A stretch of 64,000 nt of DNA from Jacaranda mimosifolia (lineage: Eukaryota > Streptophyta > Magnoliopsida > Lamiales > Bignoniaceae). The notes below the pieces were generated by a model. The model was not told the DNA's origin. It did no database searches and was given only the letters and a program-made list of their open reading frames with translations. This document shows, piece by piece, positions 46,965 to 58,869 of the stretch (the stretch's first letter is position 1; every line of letters begins with the position of its first letter). The translations under genes and the position numbers were made by a program. The stretch lies in NCBI GenBank assembly GCA_018894105.1, contig CM032118.1:30422690-30486689 (forward strand), given 5' to 3'.

Positions 46965-48065
46965 AGGCATCTCTCTAAGGGCCTCTTGGGGCCATTTGTT
47001 GAATCATGTTGTTTCACGCGTTCCTTAGGGGTATTATCGTGAATATGTCATTTCGCATGCTAAGGGTCATGCCACATAGTGCACTTAGGATTTTACTATT
47101 AAGGTGTCTTTTGGCAAGCCTCTTTTAGGGGTCTTAACACAAATGTGATCCTTATGAGCTCCCTTTGAAGGGTCTTTTAGCAAACTTGATTTTTTTGCAA
47201 GCCCTACCTTAGGGGTCTTGCAATAAGTTTAATTTCTATGTCCCCATTAGAGGATAGGACCTGAGGACATGGCAAAGGATTTTTCTATTGCGGCTCTGCA
47301 AGGGGCCGAGTAGAAGTTCAGCTGGGAGTTAATTATCTTTGTTTTTTTGTTGGAAGTGGATTGCTTCTCTTCTACTTTGTATTAGGAGCTTTAGTAGTTA
47401 GTTTCTTTTACGTTGATATATATTTGCATAATTTGATATTATTTAACTATGTAATTTTGTTATGGAGATTTGAGTTACTTCGCATTCCTTTTTGCACTAA
47501 GTTACTTGTATGGCTTATCCTCCATGCTTTTTCTCAATTTCACATATTGTTGGTATATTGTTATATGTTTATGCTTTTTTTAGTTTTGTGGTCCTCTTCC
47601 TGGGACTTTACTGTGCTAAGGAGTTGTAGGGAGTCTTCTTAGGGGCTATTTGTGAAGGACTTAACTTCCTCCTTTTCTCTTTCCCTTTCTTTTTATTGGG
47701 AACCTCACTTGGGGGATCTTAGCTTAGTGTTATTAATAAGTGCCCCATTAGGGATCTTATTGTAGTTTCATCCTTGTTATGCATTCTCTTTAGGAGTGAT
47801 ACGGAAGTTGTAATTATCGCACGTTCCTCTGAGAATGTAGTTAAAGTTGTCATTGCAGTAAGTTCCCCCTTAAGGGTGTTATCGAAGTTATTGTTTGCCA
47901 CGTACCTTCTTAGAAGTCATGTTGTTGTCTTTTGTATTTTTCATGCACCCCCTTGGGGTTCTTATAGTGGTGCTAATGTCATCCCCACGTACCCCTTTAG
48001 GGGTATTATAATAGTGCTTATGCCAACCGCCACATGTTCCTTTATGGCCGTATAATGGTGTTGAT
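46965..48065. repeat. Degenerate array of CCCTTAGGGG-centred units
   Basis: At least twelve units in two runs (46965-47240 and 47735-48065) with spacing of about 38-46 bp. A unit reads roughly CACGTACCCCTTTAGGGGTATTATAATAGTG: a short imperfect palindrome CCCCTTTAGGGG, then a TATTAT.GTAGT-like spacer. Between the runs (47240-47735) lies unrelated T-rich sequence. No coding potential is supported; ORFs cross units in different frames. Confidence 0.6.
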
Positions 48066-49099
48066 GTAGCTCACTCATTAATTATTATGTGGAGTCATTC
48101 ATTTCTTAGTTGATATTGCATTGTTGTTGTTGTGCATTTTTGGTGCAGGCCTCTTAGGTCTTACCGCAAATGATATATTCCTACAAGTCATAGTTATGAA
48201 GTAAAAGCATATAAGTTCATAAAGAAATATAGAATACTTTATTAGATTAACATAAGGAAAACAATTGCCTTCTCCCTGGTCCAAACGGTCTTTTAATCAT
48301 GGAAAAATAGAAAATCAGCCTAAATCATTAGAAATGTAATTTTGAACACTGAAAAGGACAACTAGTTTTACTGAAATAAAAAAACTTATTAATTTTTGGA
48401 AGCAAGTCAACTGTGCCGCAAGGGGCCCATTTATTGAAGTTGGGGATTTCCTCATGTGTAGTGTTAGTTTAGTTGCTACGAGTGGCTTCTTTTGTGTCGA
48501 GTTTTTCTCATATCATAATGGATTGTGAAGTTACAATTCTCCTATCCGCTATATTCCCACCTTAGAGGTTTCTTAGGCGCATGATGAGTGAGTGAAAACT
48601 CTAATTGCAATAGGCAATTACCTTATTGGTCAGTTTGGAAAGAAGATTGCACATCCACGTGTTGAGATGGATGGGAGATAACGCCCTATTCTTTATTCAT
48701 CCTTTCCATCCTCTTTAGGGATGAGACTTCCTTGATCCAATGAGAGGACTGTGGTTGTTCTTAAGGGCAATGTTTGTCAACGTACTAAGCTATTACGTTG
48801 TTTGCAACTTGTGCGGAGGCATTCTCCACCAACACCATCAACACTTCCTAAGTCATCTATAACACTAGTCCTCCAGAGGGTGGAACTTGCTCTACTAGCG
48901 TCTCTTCTGGTGACGGGCACGTTTCACATGCTGGCTCTGATGTCAGACATGACTGCACATCTGATAGGTTGTTCCCTGCATTCTCGCCTTGTGGTGTGAC
49001 TTGAGCGCTGGAATGTTGAGCTTTGGACCTCACTTACATTCCTAACGTTCCTTACTTTAGGAGTTCCATAGACAATGCCAAGGTGCTATTACACGGAAA
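48066..49099. other. Non-coding retroelement-like segment
   Basis: No domain is recognised. It has LTR-like texture (GC-rich short phrases, GTGATTGGTC-type words) and ends at direct repeat copy B. An 82-codon frame at 48751-48999 shows no family resemblance. Confidence 0.4.
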
Positions 49100-49158
49100 T
49101 AAAGTCTGTGTCCTTTCCAGAAGTCAAAACAATTAAATGAATCTATGGTACTAGAATG
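49100..49158 (+). repeat. Direct repeat copy B, left part
   Basis: It matches copy A (41725-41775) from GTCTGTGTCC to the hAT TSD; the remainder resumes at 52239 after the hAT element. Confidence 0.55.
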
Positions 49159-49889
49159 TGGGGCTGTAAACAGATAATAAACGGATCGGATAGACTATAT
49201 CCATATCCTTATCCGTTTAAATTTTATAATATCCATATTCGTATCCGTATCCGACATATATTTTTTAATAACATCCGAATTAGTATCCGCTGAATATTAT
49301 CCGAATTCGGATATATTTGTATCTAATTATAATTATTCTGAATATCCGTTTATAAATATCCGAATATCCGTTTGTGAATATCCAAATATCCGAATCCGTT
49401 AACTTATAATAAAATGCATATTTTTTTCTAATAAATTTCATTTAAAGAAATAATCAAATAAATAACTTAATAAAATCTAGAGAAAAATAAACAAACAAAT
49501 AATAGAATTAGCATACTCCAAAGATCAAACAAACATACAAATCTCCTCAAGAATAAAAAAAAAATAACAATCTTTAATACATAATACAACAATCCAAAAG
49601 AAAAAAAAATTCAACAACTCATAGCTGGAAGATCCAGAGTATGTGACATAATTCAACAATTTCTTTTTCAAAAACCTGTTGAACAATAAAAAAAATTAAA
49701 AAAAAAAAATCAAACACTGCCAAAAAATAATTTACACTAAAATGACAACATAATTCACAATCACAATTCATATAATTATAGCTTTAACACTAAAATAATT
49801 TACCTTTGACAATGCCCAAAAATGCAAAATTTCAAACCTGCACAATTGAATAAAGCATCACTATAATTTAATTATAAAAAATAAAAATA

Positions 49890-50290
49890 AAAAGGGGGTA
49901 GGGTGCGAGGCCAGTAGAAGCTGGCCTCGCGAGTCAGCTTCTGGTGGAGAAACCAGATCTCCAGCAGATTCCAGCTTCTGCTGGTTTTGCTGGAGATTCC
50001 AGCTTCTATTAGTCGCCGGGTTGCGAGAGCCAACTCCCAATGAACCAACAAAAGCTACAGGGAAGTCAGCCCCGTCGCCTATCAACGAGAGCCAACAAAT
50101 TTGCTGGCTCTCGGCTTCTTCTCACCGGCACTTTTTGCCGGCGAGAATGGTAACTACATGGAAATATATAAAAAGAAAAAAAATGAAAGAAAGGAAGAAG
50201 AGAGTACCGAGTGGGCGACTGTGAGTGGAGTGAGAATGAAGAGGGAAGTGAAATTGAAATGTAAAATGGGAGGTAGGGTTTAGTTAATAG
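49890..50290. other. GC-rich block within the hAT element
   Basis: A block sharply richer in GC than the rest of the element, with internal repeats and hairpins: GCCAGTAGAAGCTGGC, CCAGCAGATTCCAGCTTCTGC, GAGAGCCAACAAATTTGCTGGCTCTC and TGCCGGCGAGAA. Frames on both strands (for example 50066-50302 minus, 50021-50224 plus) are open but of low complexity, and I recognise no protein. It may be a captured host fragment or the remnant of a first exon. Confidence 0.4.
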
Positions 50291-50734
50291 TGATTTGGTC
50301 ACACTTTTGATTTTTATATTTTTTTTATTTTTTATTTTATTTTGATAATTTTTATTTAATTTTAGTAATTAATTCATTAATTTGTTATATATGACTCTGG
50401 TTCATATTTTGATACTTAATATTTTTGTATATTATATTTTAATATAATTTTAAAAAATTAGTTTTTATGATGACAATTGAATATTGATATTTAAGTTTAA
50501 ATATGTAGATATAACAACGTTAATCAATAAAAATATTCTCTATTATTAATATTTTGGGGTTTAAAATTTATAAAGTTGTGAGATTTTAGAATTTAGAGTT
50601 TAAGTTTTATATTTAGATAAATTTCATTAGTTTTCTAAATTAATAATAGTACAACTCTACAAAATAAAATTATGAAATGATATGTTCATCTTATATTATA
50701 TGTATATAGTTAGATATTGTAAAATATTTAAAAG

Positions 50735-51520
50735 TTGTTTGTGTGAGTTTATAAGCTCCTTAAAATATTTTATAAGATGTCAGTGTTTTGTAATTTTTTT
50801 AAGAAAATAACTTATAAAATTCTTAAAATAAGATTTTAAAAACTTATAAGCATTTTTTAAGAAAGTAAGGAGTTTTTCACTTATTTTTAAAATCTTAACA
50901 AGTTCCCTTAATTTTAATCATATTAATTATAAAATTGTGATTACTAATAGCTAACAAGCTCCATGATCTTATTATCCAAACACTTTGAGAACTTATTTTT
51001 TTTTATAAAAAAATTAGTATCTTGTAAGTTTGAAAAATATCTTATAAGATACAGGATATCCAAAAATATCTTATAACATGCAGGAGCTTATAAGACGTTT
51101 TAAATAAGTTTAGCCAAACACTTTCTTAGACGGTATTTGGCTAAACTTATTTAAAAAGTTTTATAAGTTCCTACATCTTATAAGATATTTTCAGAACTTA
51201 TAAGTTGCTAGATCTTTTTTAAAAATTAGTTCTTAAAGTGTTTAGATAAAATAAAATTTTAGAGCCTATAAGGTGTTAATAATGACAATTTTATAATGAA
51301 TATGCTTAAAATTAAGGGAGTTTGTTAATATCCTAAAAATAAGTTAGGAATTCCTAATTTTTATAAAAAGAACTTATAAACTCTTAACATCTTATTTTAA
51401 GAGCTTATAAGTTCCTTTTTAAAAAAATTTATTAAACACTTTTTGATATCATATAAGCTCTCAAATATCTTATAAGATGTTTTAAGAAGCTTATAAGCCC
51501 ACCCAAATACTCTCTTAAAT
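50735..51520. repeat. Palindromic pair of TTATAAGCT-type MITEs
   Basis: Two ~380-bp units lie head to head around 51125 (ATAAGTTTAGCCAAACAC ... GTATTTGGCTAAACTTAT). Each unit itself has inverted arms built of CTTATAAGCTC and TATTTTATAAGAT words. The result is a single large imperfect hairpin of about 780 bp. Confidence 0.65.
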
Positions 51521-52238
51521 CTTAATGTCTCCTTAGCTAGTTAAAAATTTTAGTATTTTAGTATTTTATTTTAGAATTAAAACATTAATTATTCTTGATT
51601 TAGTTAATTTATTTTAATAATTATTGATTCACTTTATGATTAATTAATATTAATAAAATGACATTAATATAAATTAATTATAAAGTAAAGCAACAATAAT
51701 TTTATATTGATTAATTTTTTCATTTATATATTGATTTTTCAAATTTTTTTGATTTAATATTATTTAATTATCATCATTACCACCTAATTTTTTTTTAATT
51801 CTTTAATTACTTATTTTATACATATATTCATTTGTATATAGATTATGAAATTTCATATTGAAAAAATAAAAATAATTTATTATGTATAATAATATATTAG
51901 ATATGATAATTTTTTAAAATATTTATATATTAAAATACATAAAAATAGAATATATTATATATAATAATATTTGAAATATTATTTATCGGATACGGATAAT
52001 GGATTTAGTTAAATTATGGATAATCGAATATATAAACGGATATATTCAACGGATATGTATTTGGAGCGGATATTAAACTGATCATATATGCATTTACCAA
52101 ATTCGTATCCGTTTACAATCTGATGTCTACTAATCGGAAACGGATAATATCCGCTTTAAACGAATATGGATAATAGCTCTTTAAACAGATTCGAATGCGA
52201 ACGGTAAACGAATTTTCGAATATCAATTTACAGCCCTA

Positions 52239-52480
52239 CTAGAATGCATTTTGCATGGAGTCAGAGCATGAGATTTTTTATAAATTTGTATGTCTATTTT
52301 AGTTTTGGAAGTTGGTATTTGTAGTGGCTAAGTACTTCAAGGACTTTGGCCCATTTAGGTCTGGCAGGCCATCTTGATGGTCTTTTACTTAATTATTATC
52401 TATTTAATTGAACCCTTTTAACTATTTTTTACTTTTTGACTATTAAAGTCTTATTTTTACATATCAGGCTTAATAATTTT
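52239..52480 (+). repeat. Direct repeat copy B, right part
   Basis: It continues copy B after the hAT element: GCATTTTGCATGGAGTCAGAG, then TTTGGCCCATTTAGGTCTGG and TTTTACTTAATTATTATCTATT, matching copy A at 41778-41990. 52480-53100 beyond it is AT-rich with no recognised feature. Confidence 0.6.
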
Positions 52481-53099
52481 TATATTTCACATATATAAAC
52501 ATAGATTAAGAATGTTAGGATATGTACATATAGGAGAACCTTTATACTCATATTTTTTAAGTATGACATGTTGTATACACTTATATTGTGCTAAACTGCA
52601 CATTTTTCATAATCTTTTTATATTTTGACTTGGTTTATCTCCATAAAAGATATAAATTATTGTGCTTCAATTGTATGTATAAATTTATAATAAAGAAAAG
52701 GAAACATACATGACAATAGTGAATGTCATCTACTTGCCGATTTTAGGAAGAAAAATTCTTCTAAATGTTTAAATAAAATCCATAATTTTAGAATTTAAAA
52801 AATAAATTTTACATATTGATGTACTATAAAAAATATAATATATATAAAATTTATTTATATAATATTGTGAACTATATCCATGTATGGCATGGTCCCATAG
52901 ATGCAAATACTTATAATAATAGTATAAAACCGACATATAAAAATATATAGCATGAAGTTAAACATTATCTACAATTCTTGCATGACTTGAACTCGTAACT
53001 TGGGTTAAATTTAAATAAAACATCTTTAAATTCGTATATTTTATAAGATTTGCTTGAAACTCATAAAAAACTAGATCTTATTCTAAAATATAAGCATTT

Positions 53100-54350
53100 A
53101 AAGTGAGTTAAAAAGCAAGACTAAAACAAAGTATTCGATGTCTCCCTAGGGTTAGTGAGCACAACTTTAGAGTCCGAGGCCAAATCCCAATTAGTAGGCA
53201 AAAATATATTAAAAGGCTTAGCATGTTCAGCTTGGGACTCCTAGATCGTGATGACATACAAATCTCTTCAAGGAGAACCTTTTGCTTGGAGAGTTTCCAG
53301 AGCAACCAATTCTTGAGAATAAGTCATTGAGGCATCACTTGGAGAATCTACTCATGGCAACAAAGGTGGTATTGGGAAGCTAACTTGGGTTGAGGGCATC
53401 AATCTCATATCAGAATGTAAGCAAACGGTAGCAATAGAATGCCTCTTAGACGATCTAACATCTTTGAGGGCAACATACTCTTTACCATAGCAACGTGGTG
53501 ATAGGGAAACTAGAGAAATGAAGACTATCAGAGGCACAACCCCTCAGTAGGTCCCAGTTTACGCGACGGAACATGGATGATAATAGAGTATTATAAGTTG
53601 GGGAGGTCATAGGGTGGTACAACTCACCGAGTCATAGGGTGGTACAACTCATCGACAGGACCATGACCTCGAGCTGCCATTTTCTCACGCATTTTGTTAG
53701 CATAGGCCGACTTCTTCACCATTGTGGCTGCAAAGAAATTATATGTACAAAATAGGAAGACCAAAAGAGGAAAAAAGAGTAGGAACAAAAGCTAATCACC
53801 TAAACATTTGGTAATTCGAAAATGATCCAAGTTAAATCGACCGCCTTCAGTACCTCCTCAGTGAAGGGTTTCAGAATCAAACCAAGTTTTCATCTAATGT
53901 TAATCCACAAAACCATCTTTCCAACTGGGCGCAAAAGATGGAGGATAGGGTTTAGAACTAACCTAACGATGCGTAAGATGCTAGGGTGTCCATCTTAAGG
54001 AACTTAAAGAAAAGGAACTTGTTTTTCCAAGGCCCTAGGGAGGACGTTATGTGATCAAGGAATCTACAATCTTTGTAACTAGTGAAATAGAAGAAACCTT
54101 CATCATTACTTCAAGTTGAGGAGGAGAAAGAGTATAAGAACCAAAAGTTTTCAAAAGAAAGCTCAAAATGAAAGTATTTCACTACTATTACAAAGCTTAT
54201 GACATAGTAGATCAAGTTCGGAAAAAGAAAGACGGGCACAACAAATGCCAAGATTCCTAAATATGACTTCAACTCGAATATCTAATAGGAACTTCAAAGC
54301 CATGTTTGAAGTCACAAGATAGAAGTGCGTTAATGAGCGGGAGGGATGCA
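53100..54350 (-). pseudogene. Second gypsy-associated accessory pseudogene (Transposase_28-like)
   Basis: Minus-strand frames read a FYLVTSNMALKFLLDIRVEV segment at 54165-54350, an FYFTSYKDCRFLDHI and LGPWKNKFLFF segment at 53995-54110 (typical of plant proteins annotated as putative gypsy-type transposon), and further on MVKKSAYANKMREKMAARG at 53660-53725. Stops and frame changes separate them. A 25-26-bp tandem duplication (GTCATAGGGTGGTACAACTCA twice, 53608-53660) interrupts the last part. Its LTR context is not visible. It is the same class as the gene at 1-2510 but clearly diverged. Confidence 0.55.
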
Positions 54351-55139
54351 TATGTTGATCTCCAGTGGGATTATTATATTATAATTTGAGGGATGAAATT
54401 TTAGGATTGAATCTTGGTGGCATCATTCTAGGTTAAAGGCAAGTATTTAAATAGATGTGGTAGATTGATGTGAAGACCTAACTCTTCCTTACTTTGATCC
54501 CTAGATTCCTAATTATTTGGTCTTATAGAAAACATGGGTAGGGTCAAACCTAGAGAAGGAAGATGGCTAACCGAGGTGGTCTTCAACCCTGAGCTAGAAC
54601 AAAAATTTATTTGATTATTATTAAACGACCCAGAGCTACCATGGGTTTGCTCGATGCCCATTCCACAGGCCATAAAATATAAATCAAGGGTGAATAGACA
54701 GCCACATCTACTGAAGTGTGGTGTAATTATCAAGAGATCGTCACTTTTTTTGTAAATGTACAAATAGCCCCACTAATATTTTGTGTCATCTAACAATGAA
54801 GTCCTATCATTCGCTTCCATCATTAGTTCCCATTAAAGTTTCTTGGGTGGATCGTTGAAAAGAATATGTAAACTTCCAAAATTACTCTTGAGGTCAATTT
54901 ATCTTGTTTAAGTTGTTTAAGATAGTATTTATAATGTATCTAAATTTTAAGGAGTTGATTGTAATATTATTGTCATAAAGAAAAATAAAAGTTTATTGTA
55001 TAAGCTTTTTATACTAAATATGGTAACTTATAATTTGTTCTTGATAGGTTAAATTTTTTAAATATTGGGGAAGCAGGACCTATGTACCAAAATCAACTTA
55101 AAGCACTTCACTCCTCAACTTAAGTTGCACACTACTTGA
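54351..55139. other. Unassigned spacer
   Basis: No domain recognised. 54509-54763 has an 84-codon minus frame with no family resemblance. 54780-55130 is AT-rich, up to the Athila TSD. Confidence 0.5.
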
Positions 55140-55144
55140 CTCCA

Positions 55145-56403
55145 TGTTAAGTTGTATTTTTGTCATTTAATTCATATAATTTTCCCTTATGATTAATAGT
55201 AGAAATGCTTAATTGTTTGATTTTATATTTTGTGAAACAGATTGAAGATTCAAGCTAAATGCAGTTAAAAATCGAGTGTTTGACATGCTTAGAGAAAAAA
55301 TCGCATTCCCTAGGAGACGAGAAATGGAAGAAGGAAATAATTCAAATGGAGACGTGTGTTTTGCTTCCCAAGACTTTATGCAAATTTAATTAGGAAGCAT
55401 TCGATTTCTTTTGGCAGTTCTACATTTTTGGGATGTTTTAATTCATATTTCTTTAATTAGGAGAATTTAATTTTTCCTACTCTGGTAGGACTCTTAAGTA
55501 GATTCTCGGTTGTATTAGGAATAGTAGGCTATTTATATGGAACTAGGAATCTTTCATAAGAAGCTTTGATATCTTTTCATTCAGCATATTTTATTTTCTT
55601 GCGTTTTTCTTCTCTCCATGAGTTGCTAAACTCCTTTTCTAGCCTAAGGGATTATCGAAGTTTGGATTCTTCAGTATTTGTGAGATTTAAATAATTGATT
55701 CGTATTTCTTATTTCTTGAGTATTTATTTATCTTCTATTATGATTACAAATATTCAGGTTTGTTGAATTTAGGGCCCAAATTTGATAGCTTAGAATATTT
55801 GTTCTGTCAATTAGAATGTTAAATCCATAATTATTTAATTGTTCTAATGCTTGTGGCAAATAACATAGTTATGTGTAGGGATATGCATGATTTATGTTAT
55901 GTGAATAAATAATATAGTCTAAATAAACCCCACTTGTGTGCGTTTGTTGGCTAAGGCTGTGTTTCTCTAGTTTTTAATGTTGTTGATAAATTAAATCCTA
56001 AAAACGTTTCTTTATGGTTGTTAATTGGCAAGGAAAATAACCAATAGGCTCTTTTAGTTATCGAGATAGTAAAGAGAGATTGGTTATCAGGGTGTCCGAG
56101 TAACTATAACCAGTCTATTCAAGAAAAATGCAATTTATCTTTGCATCAATTATCAAATCTGTGAACCAAACTGAGATTTTACCTTAGGCTAGATTTCATT
56201 CTCATTGATTTCTTATTTGATTTATTTTACTTTTAAAATTCTAGGTTTTTTATTTCATAAAAATCCCCCCTCTTTTCTATTTTATTAATAAGCTTGAAAG
56301 AAATAAAATATATCAGTCCTGTGGAATACGATCCTACTCACCACTGATTACAAATCATATCTTTAAAGTAGGAATTTATTTTTGTTGAATTCGACACCCA
56401 TCA
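55145..56403 (+). repeat. 5' LTR of the Athila-type element
   Basis: Opens TGTTAAGTTGTATTTTTG and closes GACACCCATCA, immediately before the primer-binding site. It is a direct copy of 59535-60804. Confidence 0.95.
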
Positions 56404-56408
56404 AATTT

Positions 56409-56426
56409 TGGCGCCAATGCCGGGGA
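56409..56426 (+). other. Primer-binding site (tRNA-Asp type)
   Basis: TGGCGCCAATGCCGGGGA lies five bases after the LTR. It resembles the TGGCGCCGTTGCCGGGGA site of Athila/Tat elements, thought to pair with tRNA-Asp. Confidence 0.8.
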
Positions 56427-56454
56427 TTGGTGTCAAACAATTTAGTTTCTTTTA

Positions 56455-57677
56455 ATGCTCCAATCTTCTCGTACAGGTGAACTTCAATACGATCCAGAGA
56501 TTGAGAAGACTGGTCGTAGATTGCGGAAGGAGACTAGAGTACAAAAAGAAGACAAATCGTCACCTTCGGATCTTGATCTAGATACATCCAGCTTAGTTAG
56601 TTTTAGTGATTCGGAATACGAGGAAATAATGGCTCATGAAAGAAGTTTAAGGGAATTAGTTGAACCGGATTTGACTCAACAACCACTTTGTATTGAATAT
56701 CCAGAGTTGGAAACACATTTTGAGTTAAAATCTGGGTTAATCCATCTACTACCTATTTTCCACGATTTGGATAATGAAGATCCCCATAAGTATTTAAAGG
56801 CACTTCATGTAGTATGCTCAACTATGAAACCCTAAGGAGTGTCTGAAAAACAAGTCAAGTTGCTAGCTTTTCCATTTTTCTTAGTAGATAAAGCTAAGAA
56901 TTGGTTGTTTTATCTACCCGTAGCTCTGTTACTACATGGATATAAATGGCAAGATTGTTTCTGGAGAAGTTTTTCCCTGCTTCATGTGCTACGAGTATTA
57001 GAAAAGAGATAAGCTGGATAAGGCAAAGAGATGCAAAGAGTCTTCACAAATATTGGGAAATGTTTAAACAACTTCGTGCAAGCTGCCCACAACATGGTAT
57101 TACTAAGCGACTTCTCATTCAGTACTTTTATAAAGGAGTTTTACCGATGGAATGGAGGATGATAGATGCAGCAAGTCAAGGAGCCATAGTGAACAAAACT
57201 CCAAGCAAAGCTAGAGAATGAATTTCTATAATGGCTGGCAACTCCGAACAATTTGGATACTCTTGGGACCCTCATAAAAGGGCCAATGAGGTAAGTAATT
57301 CATCTCTTGAGCGTCAGATTTCCACTTTAACTTCTCTTGGTCACCAATTAATTGTAGGAAATATGCAACAAATCAAGGCTTGTAGGATTTGTACTGACGT
57401 TGGTCATCCTACGAATATATGTCCTATGCTCCAAGAGAATTTCTGCAAACAAATCAATGCAATAGGAGGATTCCCTAGACCGCCACAAAGAAAGTACAAT
57501 CCCTACTCAAACACCTACAACCCAGGATGGAGGGATCATCCAAATTTCAGTTACGTAGGGAGATCGCAAAACTACCAATACTTCCAACAAAAATTGCCCC
57601 TTCCACAACAACCGTCCTTTTCAAATACAGGTATGTCTCTCGAAGAGATTGTTAAACTGCTTGTGACTAACACTTAG
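56455..57677 (+). pseudogene. Athila gag, broken
   Basis: The ATG at 56455 opens a frame with RTGELQYDPEIEKTGRRLRK, DLTQQPLCI and FELKSGLIHLLP, all typical of Athila gag. It stops after STMKP (56833) and continues in other frames with LFLEKFFPASCATSIRKEI, ASCPQHGITKRLLIQYFY and MIDAASQGAIVNKTP. A zinc knuckle CRICTDVGHPTNIC (CX2CX4HX4C, 57381-57422) follows, then a Gln/Tyr/Pro-rich tail. At least three breaks (near 56835, 56940 and 57222). The product would form the virus-like particle of the element. Confidence 0.88.
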
Positions 57678-57840
57678 CAATTTCAATAAGAAACGTGAGC
57701 AAGCATCAAAACCTAGAGAATCCAAAAGAAAGCTGCCCTCTCAGATAGTTGCCAATCCTAAGTAGAACATTAGTGCAATTACTTTGAGGAATGGTTAAGA
57801 GCTGAAGGAACCCAGTGAGAAGACATGAGAAAACACCATT

Positions 57841-58702
57841 ATGGAAGAAGTGGAGAGAGAGATTGTCATATCCCAGGATTCAACTGAACATTTGTATAAA
57901 CCCAATGGTAAGGTGACAAGCTCAATGGTTGTACACCCTTCATTTCTTGAAAGGTTTGCTAAATCCAAAAGGTATGAAGAGGAAAAGGAAATTCTTGAAA
58001 CTTTTCGCAAGGTCGAGTTAAATATCCCATTACTTGATGCAATCAAACAAATACATCTGTACGCTAAATTTCTCAAGGAATTGTGCATAAACAAAAGAAA
58101 ATTAAAGGGTAATGAAAGAATAAACATGGGGGAAAATGTCTCAACAATGATACAAAGAAAAATGCCCCCAAAATGCAAGGACCTAGGTATGTTTACTATC
58201 CCTTGCAAAATTGGTTAATATTGGAATTGAAAAAGCCATGTGCGATCTTGGTGCTTCAATTAATATCATGCCTCTTCTCGTCTACTCTTCTTTGAATGTT
58301 GGCCCTTTGAAAGAAACAAGAGTAGTTCTTCAACTTACTGATAGGTCTGTTGTATAAACCGAGGGAGTCCTAGAGGATGTGTTAGTACAAGTTAACGAAT
58401 TGATTTTTCTTGTTGACTTTTATGTACTTAACATGTCTGAAGATAACTCTCCTAATTCGTCACAAATATTGTTAGGAAGACCTTTCCTTAGAACCTCTAG
58501 GACGAAAATTGATGTGCATGAAGGTACACTTACTATGGAGTTTGATGGTGATGTGATTAAATTCAATATCTATGATGCCATGAAACATCCTAGTGATGAG
58601 TCTTGTGTTTTTGTTGTGAATATTATTGATACTTTGACTCATGAAACCTTTGATTTGAATGATAATAATAATTTTTGTGACGTGAGGAATAGCTACGTCT
58701 AG
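57841..58702 (+). pseudogene. Athila protease region
   Basis: Starts with MEEVEREIVISQDS and runs through KEILETFRKVELNIPLLDAI, LKELCINKRKLKG and MPPKCKDLGMFTIPCKIG. After a frame change the retroviral-type aspartic protease active site DLGAS (58244-58258) and INIMP follow, then SSLNVGPLKET, VQVNELIFLVDFYVL, ILLGRPFLRT and KIDVHEGTLTMEF. A stop near 58357 and the frame change near 58218 break it. In complete Athila elements RT begins shortly after; here the sequence goes to a non-coding AGGCACTTTTTGAGAGGCAAC block. Confidence 0.85.
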
Positions 58703-58869
58703 CTAAAGATGCTAAAGAGAGGCACTTTTTGAGAGGCAACCCAAACTTTCAATTTGTTGTTCATTTTTCTTTGAAAAAAAAAGCTATTTTTTCAGCGCAT
58801 TTAATTAACTTTATTTTTTTGATGCAGGAGACGTCTTAAATTAGCTTGGGGCACAATTACTTCAGACAG

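Larger units (their letters stand above)
49159..52238. mobile_element. hAT element, 3,080 bp, long member of the TAGGGNTGTAAA family
   Basis: The ends are TGGGGCTGTAAACAGATA and TATCAATTTACAGCCCTA with perfect 8-bp TSDs ctagaatg (49151-49158 and 52239-52246). The terminal 180 bp on the right are homologous to the 795-bp MITE at 16453-17247, and the AT-rich part at 51640-51850 also matches its interior. About 1.4 kb extra lies inside: a GC-rich block (49890-50280) and a palindromic double MITE (50735-51520). No transposase domain was recognised. Confidence 0.88.

Noticed and set aside
50021..50302. Overlapping ORFs on both strands in the GC-rich block of the hAT element
   Set aside because: Low-complexity Lys/Glu or Ser/Phe tails and no recognisable domain; kept only as a compositional block.
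57795..58208. 137-residue minus-strand ORF in the Athila element
   Set aside because: Shadow of the plus-strand protease-linker frame, which has clear Athila motifs.
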